DNA of 64,000 nucleotides from Comamonas sp. (GTDB taxonomy: Bacteria; Pseudomonadota; Gammaproteobacteria; Burkholderiales; Burkholderiaceae_C): NCBI GenBank assembly GCA_031277805.1, contig JAITLR010000017.1, positions 1 through 64,000 on the forward strand. Reading direction: 5' to 3'. Below, one piece after another: positions 27,202 to 35,870 of the stretch (its first letter is position 1; each line of letters starts with the position of its first letter). Made by a program: the position numbers and the translations under genes. Under the pieces are notes generated by a model. It was not told the origin of the DNA. It did not search any database and saw nothing but the letters and a program-made list of their open reading frames with translations.

Positions 27202-27337
27202 ATGAAAGACCCAGGAGCTGCTGAAAGTTGAACATGGGCGCTTTCAGTCCAAGAGAGCGGATAGCGGCTGGTGCATCGCCCACTGCTGTCCGAACGTGGT
27301 TTTGCAACAAGAGTGAAACCTGTTTCCGGAGGTCTAC

Positions 27338-28057
27338 ATGCCTGCTGATATCAATCTGTGGCCGCTGATTGGCGTGCTCATCATCATTGCCGGCTTCGCG
27401 CTGCGCTTTAACCCCATGCTGGTCGTGATCGTCACGGCCATCGGTACGGCATTCGCTGCGGGCTTTCCCGTCGACAAGGTGCTGGCCGCCATTGGCACGG
27501 GCTTTGTCAAGACGCGCAACCTGCCGTTGATCATCCTGCTGCCGCTGGCCGTGATCGGCCTGCTGGAGCGCCATGGCCTGCGCCAGCATGCGCAGAACTG
27601 GATCAGCTCCATCAAGTCGGCCACCGCAGGCCGTCTGCTCATCGTCTATCTGGCGGCGCGCCAGCTGACTGCGGCCATAGGCCTGACCAGCCTGGGCGGC
27701 CATCCGCAAATGGTGCGTCCGCTGCTGGCCCCCATGGCCGAAGGCGCGACCGAATCGCGCTACGGCAAGCTGTCCACCAAGGTCCGTGAAAAGCTGCGCG
27801 CCATGTCCGCAGCCACCGATAACGTGGGCCTGTTCTTTGGTGAAGACATCTTCGTGGCCTTTGGCGCCATCGTGCTGATGACCACCTTCCTCAAGGAGGC
27901 CGGTATCGATGTGGAGCCCATCCATGTGGCGCTATGGGGCATTCCCACAGCCTCCTGCGCCTTCGCCATCCATGCTTTCCGTCTGTATCGGCTGGACAAG
28001 GCGCTGGAGCGCGAGATCGCTGAAGAAAACAAGAACTCGCAGGGAGAGCAGGCATGA
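27338..28057 (+). CDS. DUF969 family membrane protein (putative 5-oxoproline transporter subunit)
   Basis: Integral membrane protein of 239 residues with about 5-6 helices. LWPLIGVLIIIAGFALRFNPMLVVIVTA starts the DUF969 domain, and LTSLGGHPQMVRPLLAPMAEGA is conserved. GGAGG precedes the ATG. In many genomes DUF969 and DUF979 are encoded side by side with pyroglutamyl peptidase and 5-oxoprolinase genes, which suggests a two-part transporter for 5-oxoproline; that role is inferred from context. The 3' end overlaps the DUF979 gene by 4 bases (ATGA). Confidence 0.87.
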   Translation: MPADINLWPLIGVLIIIAGFALRFNPMLVVIVTAIGTAFAAGFPVDKVLAAIGTGFVKTRNLPLIILLPLAVIGLLERHGLRQHAQNWISSIKSATAGRLLIVYLAARQLTAAIGLTSLGGHPQMVRPLLAPMAEGATESRYGKLSTKVREKLRAMSAATDNVGLFFGEDIFVAFGAIVLMTTFLKEAGIDVEPIHVALWGIPTASCAFAIHAFRLYRLDKALEREIAEENKNSQGEQA

Positions 28058-29007
28058 TCATTTCCATCCAGTATCTGTACTACCTGGTTGGCATCATCCT
28101 GGCCATCACGGCCGTGATGACGCTGCGCGATGCCAGCAATCCGCGCCGCTATTCGGCAGGCATCTTCTGGGCACTGTATGCCGTGGTGTTTCTGGTTGGT
28201 GATACGTTGCCGCCTGTTTGGGTGGGCGTGATTGCCGTGGCCATGGCGCTGATCGCGGGCTTTGGCGGCGTGCTGGGCGGCAAGCACCAGCCGCGCACCG
28301 ATGCGCAGTACCTGGAAAGCGCCAGGCGCCTGGGCAACAAGCTCTTCATTCCCGCGCTGGCCATCCCGCTGATCACCATGGTGGGCACCTTGTCTGCCAA
28401 GCACCTGATGGTGGGTGGTGTGCCGCTGATCGACCCCAAGAACGCCACGCTGGTCAGCCTGGGCATCGGTTGCGTGATAGCACTGGGCTTGGCCTGCAAG
28501 CTCACGCATGAGACGCCCATGCAGGGCCTGCGCGAATCGCACCGTCTGATCGACGCCTTGGGATGGGCGCTGGTGCTGCCGCAGATGCTGGGCATGCTGG
28601 GCCTGGTGTTTTCCGATGCCGGCGTGGGCAAGGCCGTGGCCTATATCAGCACCACCTATATCAACATGGACGTGCGCTTTGTCGCCGTGGCCGTGTATGT
28701 GATCGGCATGGCGCTGTTCACCGTCATCATGGGCAATGGCTTTGCGGCTTTCCCCGTGATGACCGGCGGCGTGGGCGTGCCTGTGCTGGTGGGCGTCTAT
28801 CACGGGGACCCGGCCGTGATGGCAGCCGTGGGCATGCTCTCGGGTTATTGCGGCACTTTGCTGACGCCCATGGCGGCCAACTTCAACCTGGTACCTGCGG
28901 CCCTGCTGGAAATTGACAAGAATGCGGTCATTCGTGCCCAGGTTCCGACGGCCATCGCACTGCTGATCGTCAATGTGTTCCTGCTCAATTTCCTGATGTT
29001 CCGTTGA
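28054..29007 (+). CDS. DUF979 family membrane protein (putative 5-oxoproline transporter subunit)
   Basis: Membrane protein of 317 residues with about 9-10 predicted helices, starting MIISIQYLYYLVGIILAITAVMTLRD. Conserved DUF979 stretches include GNGFAAFPVMTGGVGVPVL and GYCGTLLTPMAANFNLVPAALLE. It is translationally coupled to the DUF969 gene through an ATGA overlap. The pair precedes pcp by 16 bases, so uptake and peptide cleavage are in one operon. No ATPase or binding protein is associated, so transport would be secondary. Confidence 0.87.
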   Translation: MIISIQYLYYLVGIILAITAVMTLRDASNPRRYSAGIFWALYAVVFLVGDTLPPVWVGVIAVAMALIAGFGGVLGGKHQPRTDAQYLESARRLGNKLFIPALAIPLITMVGTLSAKHLMVGGVPLIDPKNATLVSLGIGCVIALGLACKLTHETPMQGLRESHRLIDALGWALVLPQMLGMLGLVFSDAGVGKAVAYISTTYINMDVRFVAVAVYVIGMALFTVIMGNGFAAFPVMTGGVGVPVLVGVYHGDPAVMAAVGMLSGYCGTLLTPMAANFNLVPAALLEIDKNAVIRAQVPTAIALLIVNVFLLNFLMFR

Positions 29008-29023
29008 GTGCTGGAGGCTTGCC

Positions 29024-29680
29024 ATGACTGCGCCCACTGTTTCCCGCATCCTGCTCACCGGCTTCGAGCCGTTTGACCAGGACCCGATCAACCCTTCATG
29101 GGAGGTGGCACGCGCGCTGGATGGCGAAGTCATTGCTGGCGGCGCTGTTCATGCCCTGCAGATGCCCTGCGTGTTTGGCGCTGCCATCGTGGCGCTGGAT
29201 GAAGCCCTGGCCGAATTGCAGCCCGCTCTGGTGATCTGCCTCGGCTTTGCCGGAGGGCGATCGGAGATCACTCCCGAGCGCGTAGCCATCAACATCGATG
29301 ACGCGCGCATACCCGACAACGCGGGCAAGCAGCCTGTGGATGAAGCTGTGGTAGCCAATGCTCCTGCGGCCTATTTCTCCACATTGCCCATCAAGGCCAT
29401 GGTGCGCAATATGCGCGACATGGGTGTTCCCGCTTCGGTTTCCAACACCGCAGGCACTTTTGTCTGCAATCACATCTTTTATGCGCTCATGCACCGCTTG
29501 AGTCGCCGCGCCGCGCCGGGCGTGCGCGGTGGCTTCATCCACACGCCTGTCCTGCCCGGGCAAGTTGCATCGCAGCCAGGCATGGATCTGGACCTGCAGA
29601 TCAAAGGCATACGTGAAGCGATTCGCACGGCAATGACCGTGCACCAGGACCTGCGTGAAAACGCCGGTCAGCTGTATTGA
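29024..29680 (+). CDS. pcp: Pyrrolidone-carboxylate peptidase (pyroglutamyl peptidase I)
   Basis: Cytoplasmic cysteine peptidase (218 residues) that removes N-terminal pyroglutamate from peptides, releasing 5-oxoproline. The Glu-Cys-His triad is visible in [32 protein letters not shown] and [10 protein letters not shown]. The start [23 protein letters not shown] is diagnostic. GGAGG precedes the ATG. Its product is the substrate of PxpABC encoded directly downstream. Confidence 0.95.
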   Translation: MTAPTVSRILLTGFEPFDQDPINPSWEVARALDGEVIAGGAVHALQMPCVFGAAIVALDEALAELQPALVICLGFAGGRSEITPERVAINIDDARIPDNAGKQPVDEAVVANAPAAYFSTLPIKAMVRNMRDMGVPASVSNTAGTFVCNHIFYALMHRLSRRAAPGVRGGFIHTPVLPGQVASQPGMDLDLQIKGIREAIRTAMTVHQDLRENAGQLY

Positions 29681-29699
29681 CGGCAGCAAGGAGAGAGTT

Positions 29700-30458
29700 A
29701 TGAAAATGGATCTGAACAGCGACCTGGGCGAGAGCTTTGGCGCCTGGACCATGGGCGACGATGCCGCCATGCTGGACATCGTCAGCAGCGCCAATGTGGC
29801 CTGCGGCTTCCATGCCGGTGATGCGGCAGGCATTCTGGCCACACTCAAGGCCGCCCAGGCACGCGGCGTGGTCGTCGGCGCCCATGTGGCCTACCGCGAT
29901 CTGGCCGGTTTTGGCCGCCGCAACATGGACGTGGCCAGCAGCGATCTGGTGGCCGATGTGATCTACCAGATCGGCGCGCTGCAGGGCCTGGCGCAGGCGG
30001 CTGGCACGACGGTGAAATACGTCAAGCCCCATGGCGCGCTCTACAACACCATTGCCCAGGACAAGCGTCAGGCCAACGATGTGATCAACGCCATGAAGGC
30101 GATTGATTCCAAGCTGGTGCTGATGGCCCTGGCCGGTTCGCCGCTGATCGGCTGGGCGCGCGACGCGGGCCTGACCGTGGTGGCCGAAGCCTTTGCCGAT
30201 CGTGGCTATACCCCGCAGGGCGCCCTGGTCTCGCGCCGCGAAAAAGGTGCCGTGCTGCACGACGAAAAGCTGATCGCCGAACGCATGCTCAAACTGGTGC
30301 GCGAAGGCGTGATCGAAGCCGTGGACGGCAGCCAGGTGCGCGTGGAGGCAGACTCCATCTGCGTGCACGGCGACAGCCCCGGCGCCGTGGCGATCGCGCG
30401 CCAGCTGCGCCTGCGCTTCGAGCAGGAAGGCGTGAAGATCGCCTCCTTCGTGGCTTGA
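29700..30458 (+). CDS. pxpA: 5-oxoprolinase subunit A (LamB/YcsF family)
   Basis: 252-residue subunit of the ATP-dependent 5-oxoprolinase, which opens 5-oxoproline to L-glutamate with PxpB and PxpC. Typical opening [16 protein letters not shown], then [13 protein letters not shown] and [16 protein letters not shown]. The ATG at 29700 follows AAGGAG; upstream open frame (to 29655) overlaps pcp and is not used. The stop at 30456-30458 lies 15 bases before the chosen pxpBC start. Confidence 0.95.
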   Translation: MKMDLNSDLGESFGAWTMGDDAAMLDIVSSANVACGFHAGDAAGILATLKAAQARGVVVGAHVAYRDLAGFGRRNMDVASSDLVADVIYQIGALQGLAQAAGTTVKYVKPHGALYNTIAQDKRQANDVINAMKAIDSKLVLMALAGSPLIGWARDAGLTVVAEAFADRGYTPQGALVSRREKGAVLHDEKLIAERMLKLVREGVIEAVDGSQVRVEADSICVHGDSPGAVAIARQLRLRFEQEGVKIASFVA

Positions 30459-30472
30459 AACGGATGGCCCGG

Positions 30473-32113
30473 ATGAGCAGCATGCGCTTTCTTCCCGTCA
30501 ACCGTCAGGCCATCATGGTGGAGCTGGCAGACCTGCAGCAAACCCTGGTGCTGCTGGCATCGCTGCAGGCCCGGCCCATTGACGGCGTGCAGGAACTGGT
30601 GCCCGCCGCGCGCACCATCCTGGTCTACTTTGCACCTCATCGCATCACGGCGGCGCAATTGGTGAACGCCATTGCCAGCCGCGATCTGCAAGGCACGGTG
30701 CAGCGCTCCGAAGTGCTGGTGCAGATTCCCGTGCGCTATGACGGCGAGGACCTGGCCGAAGTGGCGCAGATCCTGGGCATCAGTGCCGAGGAAGTGGTGC
30801 ACCGCCACACGGGCAGCGAATGGTCAGTGGCCTTTACCGGCTTTGCGCCGGGCTTTGCCTATCTGAGCGGCGGCGATGCCATCTTCAACGTGCCGCGCCG
30901 CGCCACGCCACGCACCAAGGTGCCTGCGGGCGCCGTGGCCCTGGCCGGAACTTTCAGCGCCGTCTATCCCCAGGCCAGCCCCGGCGGCTGGCAGATCATC
31001 GGCGTAACCGACACGGCCATGTGGGACTTGTCGCGCGACCTGCCCGCGCTGCTGCAGCCTGGCTATCGCGTGCAGTTTGTTGACGTGGGTGCTGTAAAAA
31101 ACATAGCTGCTGGCGCTGATAAGCAAACGGTTTCAGATTTAAAAGCATATGAAACCAAGCAAGAGAAGGCGCAAGCAGCTACTGAATCAGTAGTTGGGAG
31201 CGGGCTGAAAGTCCGTGGCACAGGTCTGCTGACGGTGTTTCAGGATCGTGGTCGCCATGGCCAGGCCGGGCAGGGCGTATCGGCTTCCGGCGCCATGGAC
31301 CAGGCGGCGTTCAAAAGCGCCAACCGCCTGCTGGGCAATGCCAGCGATCTGCCGGTGCTGGAAACCGTGGGCGGCGGCCTGAGTCTGCAAAGCCTGGGCG
31401 AAAACGTGGTGGCGGTGACCGGTGCCGATGCCCCCATCACCATCACCACCGCCCAGGGCCAGCGCTGGGCCGCGCCGCGCTATGCCGCGATTGCGCTGGC
31501 CGATGGCGATTTGCTGAGCATCGGCCAGCCGGTCGCTGGTGCGCGCTGCTATGTGGCGGTGCGCGGCGGCTATCAGGTGGCTGCGGTGCTGGGCAGTGCT
31601 TCTGCCGACACGCTGGCCCATGTGGGTCCGCCAGCCTTGCAAGTGGGGCAGCTCTTGCCTGTGCGAGCCAGTACCCACGCGGTGGTCGCGGACGCACAGT
31701 TGCCGCCCGAAAATCTTCCTGCCGCAGATGCCGAAGTCGTGCTCGATGTGGAACTGGGCCCGCGCACGGACTGGTTCACGCCCGAGGCCGTGGCCCTGCT
31801 GGCCAGCCAGCGCTGGCAGGTCACGCCGCAGTCCAACCGTGTGGGCCTGCGCCTGGCCGGCGACGCGGCTTTGACCCGTGCCGCCTCTCAAGAACTGCCC
31901 AGCGAGGGCACGCCCCTGGGTGCCATACAGGTGCCCGCCAGCGGTCAGCCCGTCCTGTTCCTGGCCGACCATCCTCTGACCGGCGGCTATCCCGTCATTG
32001 GCTGTGTGGCCCCACATCATCTTGATCTGGCAGGGCAGATTCCTGTCGGTGCCTGGATTCGTTTTAACCCCATTCACAGCTTTGCTGAGCTTGCGCCTGC
32101 AGCTGCGAAATGA
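30473..32113 (+). CDS. pxpBC: Fused 5-oxoprolinase subunits B and C (PxpB-PxpC)
   Basis: Natural fusion of PxpB (KipI/AHS1-like, about residues 4-205) and PxpC (KipA/AHS2, biotin-dependent carboxyltransferase-like, about 242-546). PxpB has FTGFAPGFAYLSG and VPRRATPRTKVPAGAV; PxpC has TVFQDRGRHGQAGQGVSASGAMD and the C-terminal HPLTGGYPVIG. The separate E. coli genes are ybgJ and ybgK. Residues about 210-238 between the domains are encoded by repeat copy B (31102-31185) and are Ala/Lys/Glu/Gln-rich, as expected of a flexible linker. The start is uncertain: ATGs at 30464, 30473 and 30482 are in frame. Confidence 0.92.
   Translation: MSSMRFLPVNRQAIMVELADLQQTLVLLASLQARPIDGVQELVPAARTILVYFAPHRITAAQLVNAIASRDLQGTVQRSEVLVQIPVRYDGEDLAEVAQILGISAEEVVHRHTGSEWSVAFTGFAPGFAYLSGGDAIFNVPRRATPRTKVPAGAVALAGTFSAVYPQASPGGWQIIGVTDTAMWDLSRDLPALLQPGYRVQFVDVGAVKNIAAGADKQTVSDLKAYETKQEKAQAATESVVGSGLKVRGTGLLTVFQDRGRHGQAGQGVSASGAMDQAAFKSANRLLGNASDLPVLETVGGGLSLQSLGENVVAVTGADAPITITTAQGQRWAAPRYAAIALADGDLLSIGQPVAGARCYVAVRGGYQVAAVLGSASADTLAHVGPPALQVGQLLPVRASTHAVVADAQLPPENLPAADAEVVLDVELGPRTDWFTPEAVALLASQRWQVTPQSNRVGLRLAGDAALTRAASQELPSEGTPLGAIQVPASGQPVLFLADHPLTGGYPVIGCVAPHHLDLAGQIPVGAWIRFNPIHSFAELAPAAAK
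31102..31185 (+). repeat. ~85-bp interspersed repeat, copy B (inside pxpBC)
   Basis: Left end ATAGCTGCTGGCGCT, centre GGTTTCAGAT, right end GGCGCAAGCAGCTA. Orientation, length and end words agree with intergenic copy A. It codes for N-I-A-A-G-A ... A-Q-A-A-T between PxpB and PxpC. Base composition here is visibly more A-rich than the surrounding gene. Confidence 0.8.
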
Positions 32114-32123
32114 GGAGCGTTCT

Positions 32124-32243
32124 ATGAAAAAAATTCTGATTGCCAACCGTGGCGAAAACAGCTGCGCAGCAGTTGTTTCACCAGATTGCCGGGCCTGCGC
32201 AGCAGGCGACGGCGGTCTCGCATCCCTGTCTTTCGCTTCCTGA
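32124..32243 (+). pseudogene. Truncated duplicate start of biotin carboxylase
   Basis: An ATG with GAGGAG upstream, 10 bases after the pxpBC stop, encodes [11 protein letters not shown], a perfect biotin-carboxylase N-terminus, then diverges into unrelated residues and stops after 39 codons. A 22-base run (TTCTGATTGCCAACCGTGGCGA) is shared with the real accC-like start 130 bases downstream. Probably a remnant of a duplication or replacement of the carboxylase gene; it may still be translated as a leader peptide. Confidence 0.65.
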
Positions 32244-32253
32244 GGTGGCAACC

Positions 32254-33987
32254 ATGATTACCAAAGTTCTGATTGCCAACCGTGGCGAGATCGCCGTCCG
32301 CATTGCCCGTGCCTGCGCCGACTATGGCGCGCAGTCCGTGGCTGTCTACGCCAATGCCGATATCGATGCCCTGCATGTGCGCCGCGCCGATGAAGCCTAT
32401 GGCCTTGATGGCGACAAGCCTGCAGACAGCTATCTCCATATCGAAAAGCTGATTGCGATCGCGAAGAAGTCGGGTGCCGATGCCGTCCACCCCGGCTATG
32501 GCTTTCTGTCCGAAAGCGAAGCCTTTGCACGCGCCGTGCTGGATGCGGGTCTGATCTGGATTGGCCCGAACCCAGACACCATCGCCAAGCTGGGCGACAA
32601 GGTGGAAGCGCGCAAGATTGCGCTCAAGGTTGGCGCGCCGCTGGTGGCCGGCACGCCCGACCCGGTCAAGAACGCCGATGAGGTGCTGGCCTTTGCCGAG
32701 CAGCATGGCCTGCCCATCATCATCAAGGCCGCATTCGGCGGCGGCGGGCGCGGCATGAAGATCGCCTGGCGCATGGATGAGGTGGCCGAGCTGTATGAGT
32801 CCGCCGTGCGCGAAGCCGTGACGGCTTTTGGCCGCGGCGAGTGCTTTGTCGAGCAGTTCCTCGACAAGCCCCGTCATATCGAGGCCCAGGTGATTGCCGA
32901 TACGCATGGCAATGTGGTGGTGATGGGTACGCGCGACTGCTCGCTGCAGCGTCGCAACCAGAAGCTGGTCGAAGAAGCGCCCGCGCCCTTCATCAGCCAC
33001 GAGCAGCGCGAGCGCATCCACAGTGCCGCCAAGTCCATCTGCGCCGAGGCGGGCTATGTGAACGCCGGTACGGTGGAGTTTTTGCTGTCCACCAGCGGTG
33101 CGATTTCCTTCCTCGAAGTCAACACGCGCTTGCAGGTCGAGCACACGGTGACCGAGGAAACCACGGGCGTGGACCTGGTGATGGAGCAGTTGCGCGTGGC
33201 CGATGGTCTGCCGTTGTCCATCACCGAAACGCCTGCGCCGCGTGCGCACTCCATTGAATTCCGCATCAATGCCGAAGATGTGGGCCGGGGCTTTCTGCCC
33301 ACGCCAGGTCTGATCTCGCGCTTTGCACCGCCTTCGGGGCCGGGCGTGCGCCTGGATTCTGGCGTGGAAAGCGGCTCGGTGATCCCCGGCACTTTCGATT
33401 CGATGATGGCCAAACTCATCGTCACCGGAGCCACGCGGGAACAGGCACTGGCCCGCGCCCGCCGTGCGCTGGCCGAGTTCCAGATCGAAGGCGTGGCTTC
33501 GGTACTGCCCTTCCACCGCGCTGTGATTGCGCATGCGGACTTTGTCGGCGAGCAAGGCTTCAAGGTGCATACGCGCTGGATCGAGTCCGACTTTGCCGAG
33601 CCGCTGGCCGCCGCCGTGCGTGCCCAGCCGCAGGTCGATACCAGCCTGGTGCGCACCGCCATCGAAATCGACGGCCGCCGCGTGCAGCTGGGCCTGCCCG
33701 CCATGCTGCTGCAAGGTCTGGCTTCGGGGGCGGGTCAGACAGCCGTCGCAGCAGCTGAGCCGCAGTCCGTGGATGCCTCGGCCGTGCAGTCGCCGATTGC
33801 AGGCAATCTCCACGCCTGGAAGGTCGCCGATGGCGACGAGGTCAAGGAAGGCGATGTGATTGCCGTGATGGAAGCCATGAAGATGGAGATGCAGGTCAGC
33901 GCCCATCGCAGCGGCCGCATCACGCTGGTTGCACAGGCAGGCACGGCCCAGGCGCTGGGTGGCGTGCTGGCGCATATCAAGTCCTAA
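32254..33987 (+). CDS. Biotin carboxylase with C-terminal biotinyl (BCCP) domain
   Basis: 577-residue protein combining biotin carboxylase (about 1-445; [23 protein letters not shown]-grasp glycine loop [23 protein letters not shown]) with a C-terminal carrier domain (about 505-577) carrying the biotinylation motif EAMKMEM (about 539-545). It resembles alpha subunits of acyl-CoA carboxylases, and its BC and BCCP modules also resemble those of urea carboxylase. GAGGTGG precedes ATG 32254. No acyl-CoA carboxyltransferase subunit is present; the only carboxyltransferase-like protein in the operon is PxpB-PxpC. This makes a biotin-dependent step on 5-oxoproline or a related amide conceivable. Confidence 0.92.
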   Translation: MITKVLIANRGEIAVRIARACADYGAQSVAVYANADIDALHVRRADEAYGLDGDKPADSYLHIEKLIAIAKKSGADAVHPGYGFLSESEAFARAVLDAGLIWIGPNPDTIAKLGDKVEARKIALKVGAPLVAGTPDPVKNADEVLAFAEQHGLPIIIKAAFGGGGRGMKIAWRMDEVAELYESAVREAVTAFGRGECFVEQFLDKPRHIEAQVIADTHGNVVVMGTRDCSLQRRNQKLVEEAPAPFISHEQRERIHSAAKSICAEAGYVNAGTVEFLLSTSGAISFLEVNTRLQVEHTVTEETTGVDLVMEQLRVADGLPLSITETPAPRAHSIEFRINAEDVGRGFLPTPGLISRFAPPSGPGVRLDSGVESGSVIPGTFDSMMAKLIVTGATREQALARARRALAEFQIEGVASVLPFHRAVIAHADFVGEQGFKVHTRWIESDFAEPLAAAVRAQPQVDTSLVRTAIEIDGRRVQLGLPAMLLQGLASGAGQTAVAAAEPQSVDASAVQSPIAGNLHAWKVADGDEVKEGDVIAVMEAMKMEMQVSAHRSGRITLVAQAGTAQALGGVLAHIKS

Positions 33988-34128
33988 ATATCATCCCCTG
34001 AGCCGCTTTGCGCCTTCCACCCTTTCTCTACGCGCTGCGCGCTAGGGGAGGGGGCGTACGGGCTACCGGCGCAGTCCTCGCTGCGGGGCGCCCTTTGCTC
34101 GGCTGCCCGCGCGGGGGCTGTGCCGGTT
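33988..34128. repeat. GC-rich intergenic repeat after the carboxylase gene
   Basis: 141 bases between convergent genes, containing CTACGCGCTGCGCGCTAGGG, GGGCGCCC and GCCCGCGCGGGGGC palindromic words. This resembles GC-rich intergenic repeats of Comamonadaceae by eye. No gene. A terminator role is plausible but no T-run is evident. Confidence 0.4.
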
Positions 34129-35028
34129 TCACGTGCGGCGAGTCGTGCTCAGGGTTTCCAGCAGCGCCTGCAATGCCTGCACTTTGGGCGGCTGTAGCCG
34201 AGCCGAGGGCATCACCAGACTGATGGGCATGGGCGGTGGGCGGCATTCCGGCAGCAACTCGACGAGTGTGCCGCCTTGCAGCTCGTCCACCACCATATTG
34301 TCCGGCACCTGCGTGAGCCCGCAGCCAGCGAGGGCCGCTGCCACCATGCCTTCGCTATCATTCACCTGCACTCGTGCCCGCGGCTGCCATTTGATCAGGC
34401 CTTGCGGACCCGAGAACTGCCAGGACTGGTCGCGGCCCGTGGAGGGCAGGCGAAAGACGATGGCCCCATGGGCCGAAAGCTCCTGGATACAGATTGGCTG
34501 GCAGTGGGCTGCGACATAGCCGGGGCTGGCCACCAGCACCAGCCGCTGCCAGTCGAAGCGCCGAGCCACCAGGGTGGAATCGCGCAGGGTCCCCACGCGG
34601 ATTGCGGCATCCAGGCCCTCGCGCGCCAGGTCGGCATAGCTGTCGCGCAGTCGCAGATCCAGCGTCAGCGCCGGGTAGGCCTGCAGCAACCGGGCCAATA
34701 GGGGCAGAACCACACGCCGACCATAGGTCAGGGGTGCGTCCAGCCGCAGCGTGCCGCTCACGGTGCCACGGCTGCCTGCTGCCTCGGTCTGCAGCTCGCC
34801 CAGTTCGGCCAGCACCCGCTCGCAGCGGCAGTACAGGTGCTCGCCGTCCGGCGTCAGGCTGACCTGTCTTGTGGTGCGGTGGAACAGCTTGACGCCCAGC
34901 GCAGACTCCAGGCGGGCCACGCTCTTGGCCAGCGTGGACGGTGCACATCCCAGCTCGCGGGCCGCCGCCGCAAAGCTGCCCAGCCGTGCGGTGTGCGAGA
35001 ACGCCATCAGTTGCTGCAGGCTGTTCAT
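34129..35028 (-). CDS. LysR-family transcriptional regulator
   Basis: 299-residue regulator: HTH in MNSLQQLMAFSHTARLGSFAAAARELGCAPSTLAKSVARLE (residues 1-41), effector domain about 90-295. The frame is open to 35304, but that would run over the cytochrome gene; MNSLQQLMAF at 35028 is the normal start. It is divergent from the cytochrome gene (117 bases between starts), which is its most likely target. Confidence 0.92.
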   Translation of the reverse strand: MNSLQQLMAFSHTARLGSFAAAARELGCAPSTLAKSVARLESALGVKLFHRTTRQVSLTPDGEHLYCRCERVLAELGELQTEAAGSRGTVSGTLRLDAPLTYGRRVVLPLLARLLQAYPALTLDLRLRDSYADLAREGLDAAIRVGTLRDSTLVARRFDWQRLVLVASPGYVAAHCQPICIQELSAHGAIVFRLPSTGRDQSWQFSGPQGLIKWQPRARVQVNDSEGMVAAALAGCGLTQVPDNMVVDELQGGTLVELLPECRPPPMPISLVMPSARLQPPKVQALQALLETLSTTRRT

Positions 35029-35145
35029 GTGTGGGATTAAGGAATTTCTTTCGGCAATGTTACGGCGCCTGCGGTAGTTCTGAAATCCCTCCGGCGGTGC
35101 CAGACTGGCGCCATCCCTGGCCCAGGCCAGCAACTGGAGACCGCC

Positions 35146-35721
35146 ATGAGAACCCCGAGCACTGCTTCTTGCTCCGCCCTGGTACTGGTTGCCGCAGCTG
35201 TCCCTATGGGCGTACAGGCTGGGGGGCCGACAGGCGTCTCCGCCCAGGCCTCGGTGGCGCGTGGTGCCTATCTGGTCAGCACCATCGGTTGCGCGGACTG
35301 CCATACGCCGTTCAAGACAGGCCCGCGCGGCCCAGAGCCTGATTTCTCACGCGGGCTTTCGGGCCATCCCCAGGGGCAGGTGCTTCAGGCACCTGCAGCA
35401 TCCAAGGGGCCCTGGATCTGGGGCGGCTCGGGTACGAATACGGCGTTCTGGGGGCCTTGGGGCGTGAGCTATGCGGCCAATCTCACACCTGATGCCACAG
35501 GTCTGGGGCCCTGGACCGCAGAGCAGTTCATACAGGCCATGCGCAGCGGCAAGCATGCGGGCACGGGTCGACCCATCGTTGCGCCCATGCCCTGGCAGCA
35601 TTTCGGCCAGCTGACGGATGCGGATCTGCAGGCCATGTTCGCCTATCTCAAATCCCAGCCACCGGTGCGCAACGCCGTGCCCGACTATCAGCCTCCGGCT
35701 GTGGTCACCGGCAAACCCTGA
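35146..35721 (+). CDS. Exported c-type cytochrome, single haem
   Basis: 191-residue protein with a Sec signal peptide (about 1-25, cleaved after VQA) and one CxxCH haem site, GCADCHTPF (about residue 49). A C-terminal PMPWQHF supplies a candidate Met axial ligand, and DADLQAMFAYLKS is a typical class I cytochrome c helix. Such proteins often act as electron-transfer partners of periplasmic dehydrogenases, but no dehydrogenase gene is adjacent here. Divergent LysR gene upstream. Confidence 0.88.
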   Translation: MRTPSTASCSALVLVAAAVPMGVQAGGPTGVSAQASVARGAYLVSTIGCADCHTPFKTGPRGPEPDFSRGLSGHPQGQVLQAPAASKGPWIWGGSGTNTAFWGPWGVSYAANLTPDATGLGPWTAEQFIQAMRSGKHAGTGRPIVAPMPWQHFGQLTDADLQAMFAYLKSQPPVRNAVPDYQPPAVVTGKP

Positions 35722-35815
35722 TCCTGACTTGATAGCTGGAGGCGTTTTGCTGTAAAGGGCTGGAGCTGTTTTTGGTGCTGGGGCAAACGGTGGGTGAAAA
35801 AATCTTGCGTCATGC

Positions 35816-35846
35816 TTGACATTGACATGATGTCAATCTCTACAGT
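35816..35846 (+). promoter_or_regulatory. MerR-type (CueR-like) promoter of copA
   Basis: A -35 TTGACA (35816-35821) and -10 TACAGT (35841-35846) are separated by 19 bases instead of 17, with a perfect 17-base palindrome ATTGACATGATGTCAAT (35821-35837) between them. Over-long spacers holding a dyad are the hallmark of MerR-family metal-responsive promoters, which suits a copper ATPase gene. No merR/cueR gene lies in the window next to it. Confidence 0.8.
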
Positions 35847-35870
35847 GGCTTCAACCTGATGGAGAAAGCC

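Noticed and set aside
30455-30472. TTG start at 30455 for pxpBC
   Set aside because: It overlaps the pxpA stop with no good ribosome site and adds residues not seen in PxpB; a nearby ATG is more likely, though the exact one is uncertain.
32122-33975. 617-codon open frame on the minus strand
   Set aside because: Antisense to the biotin carboxylase gene; shadow frame.
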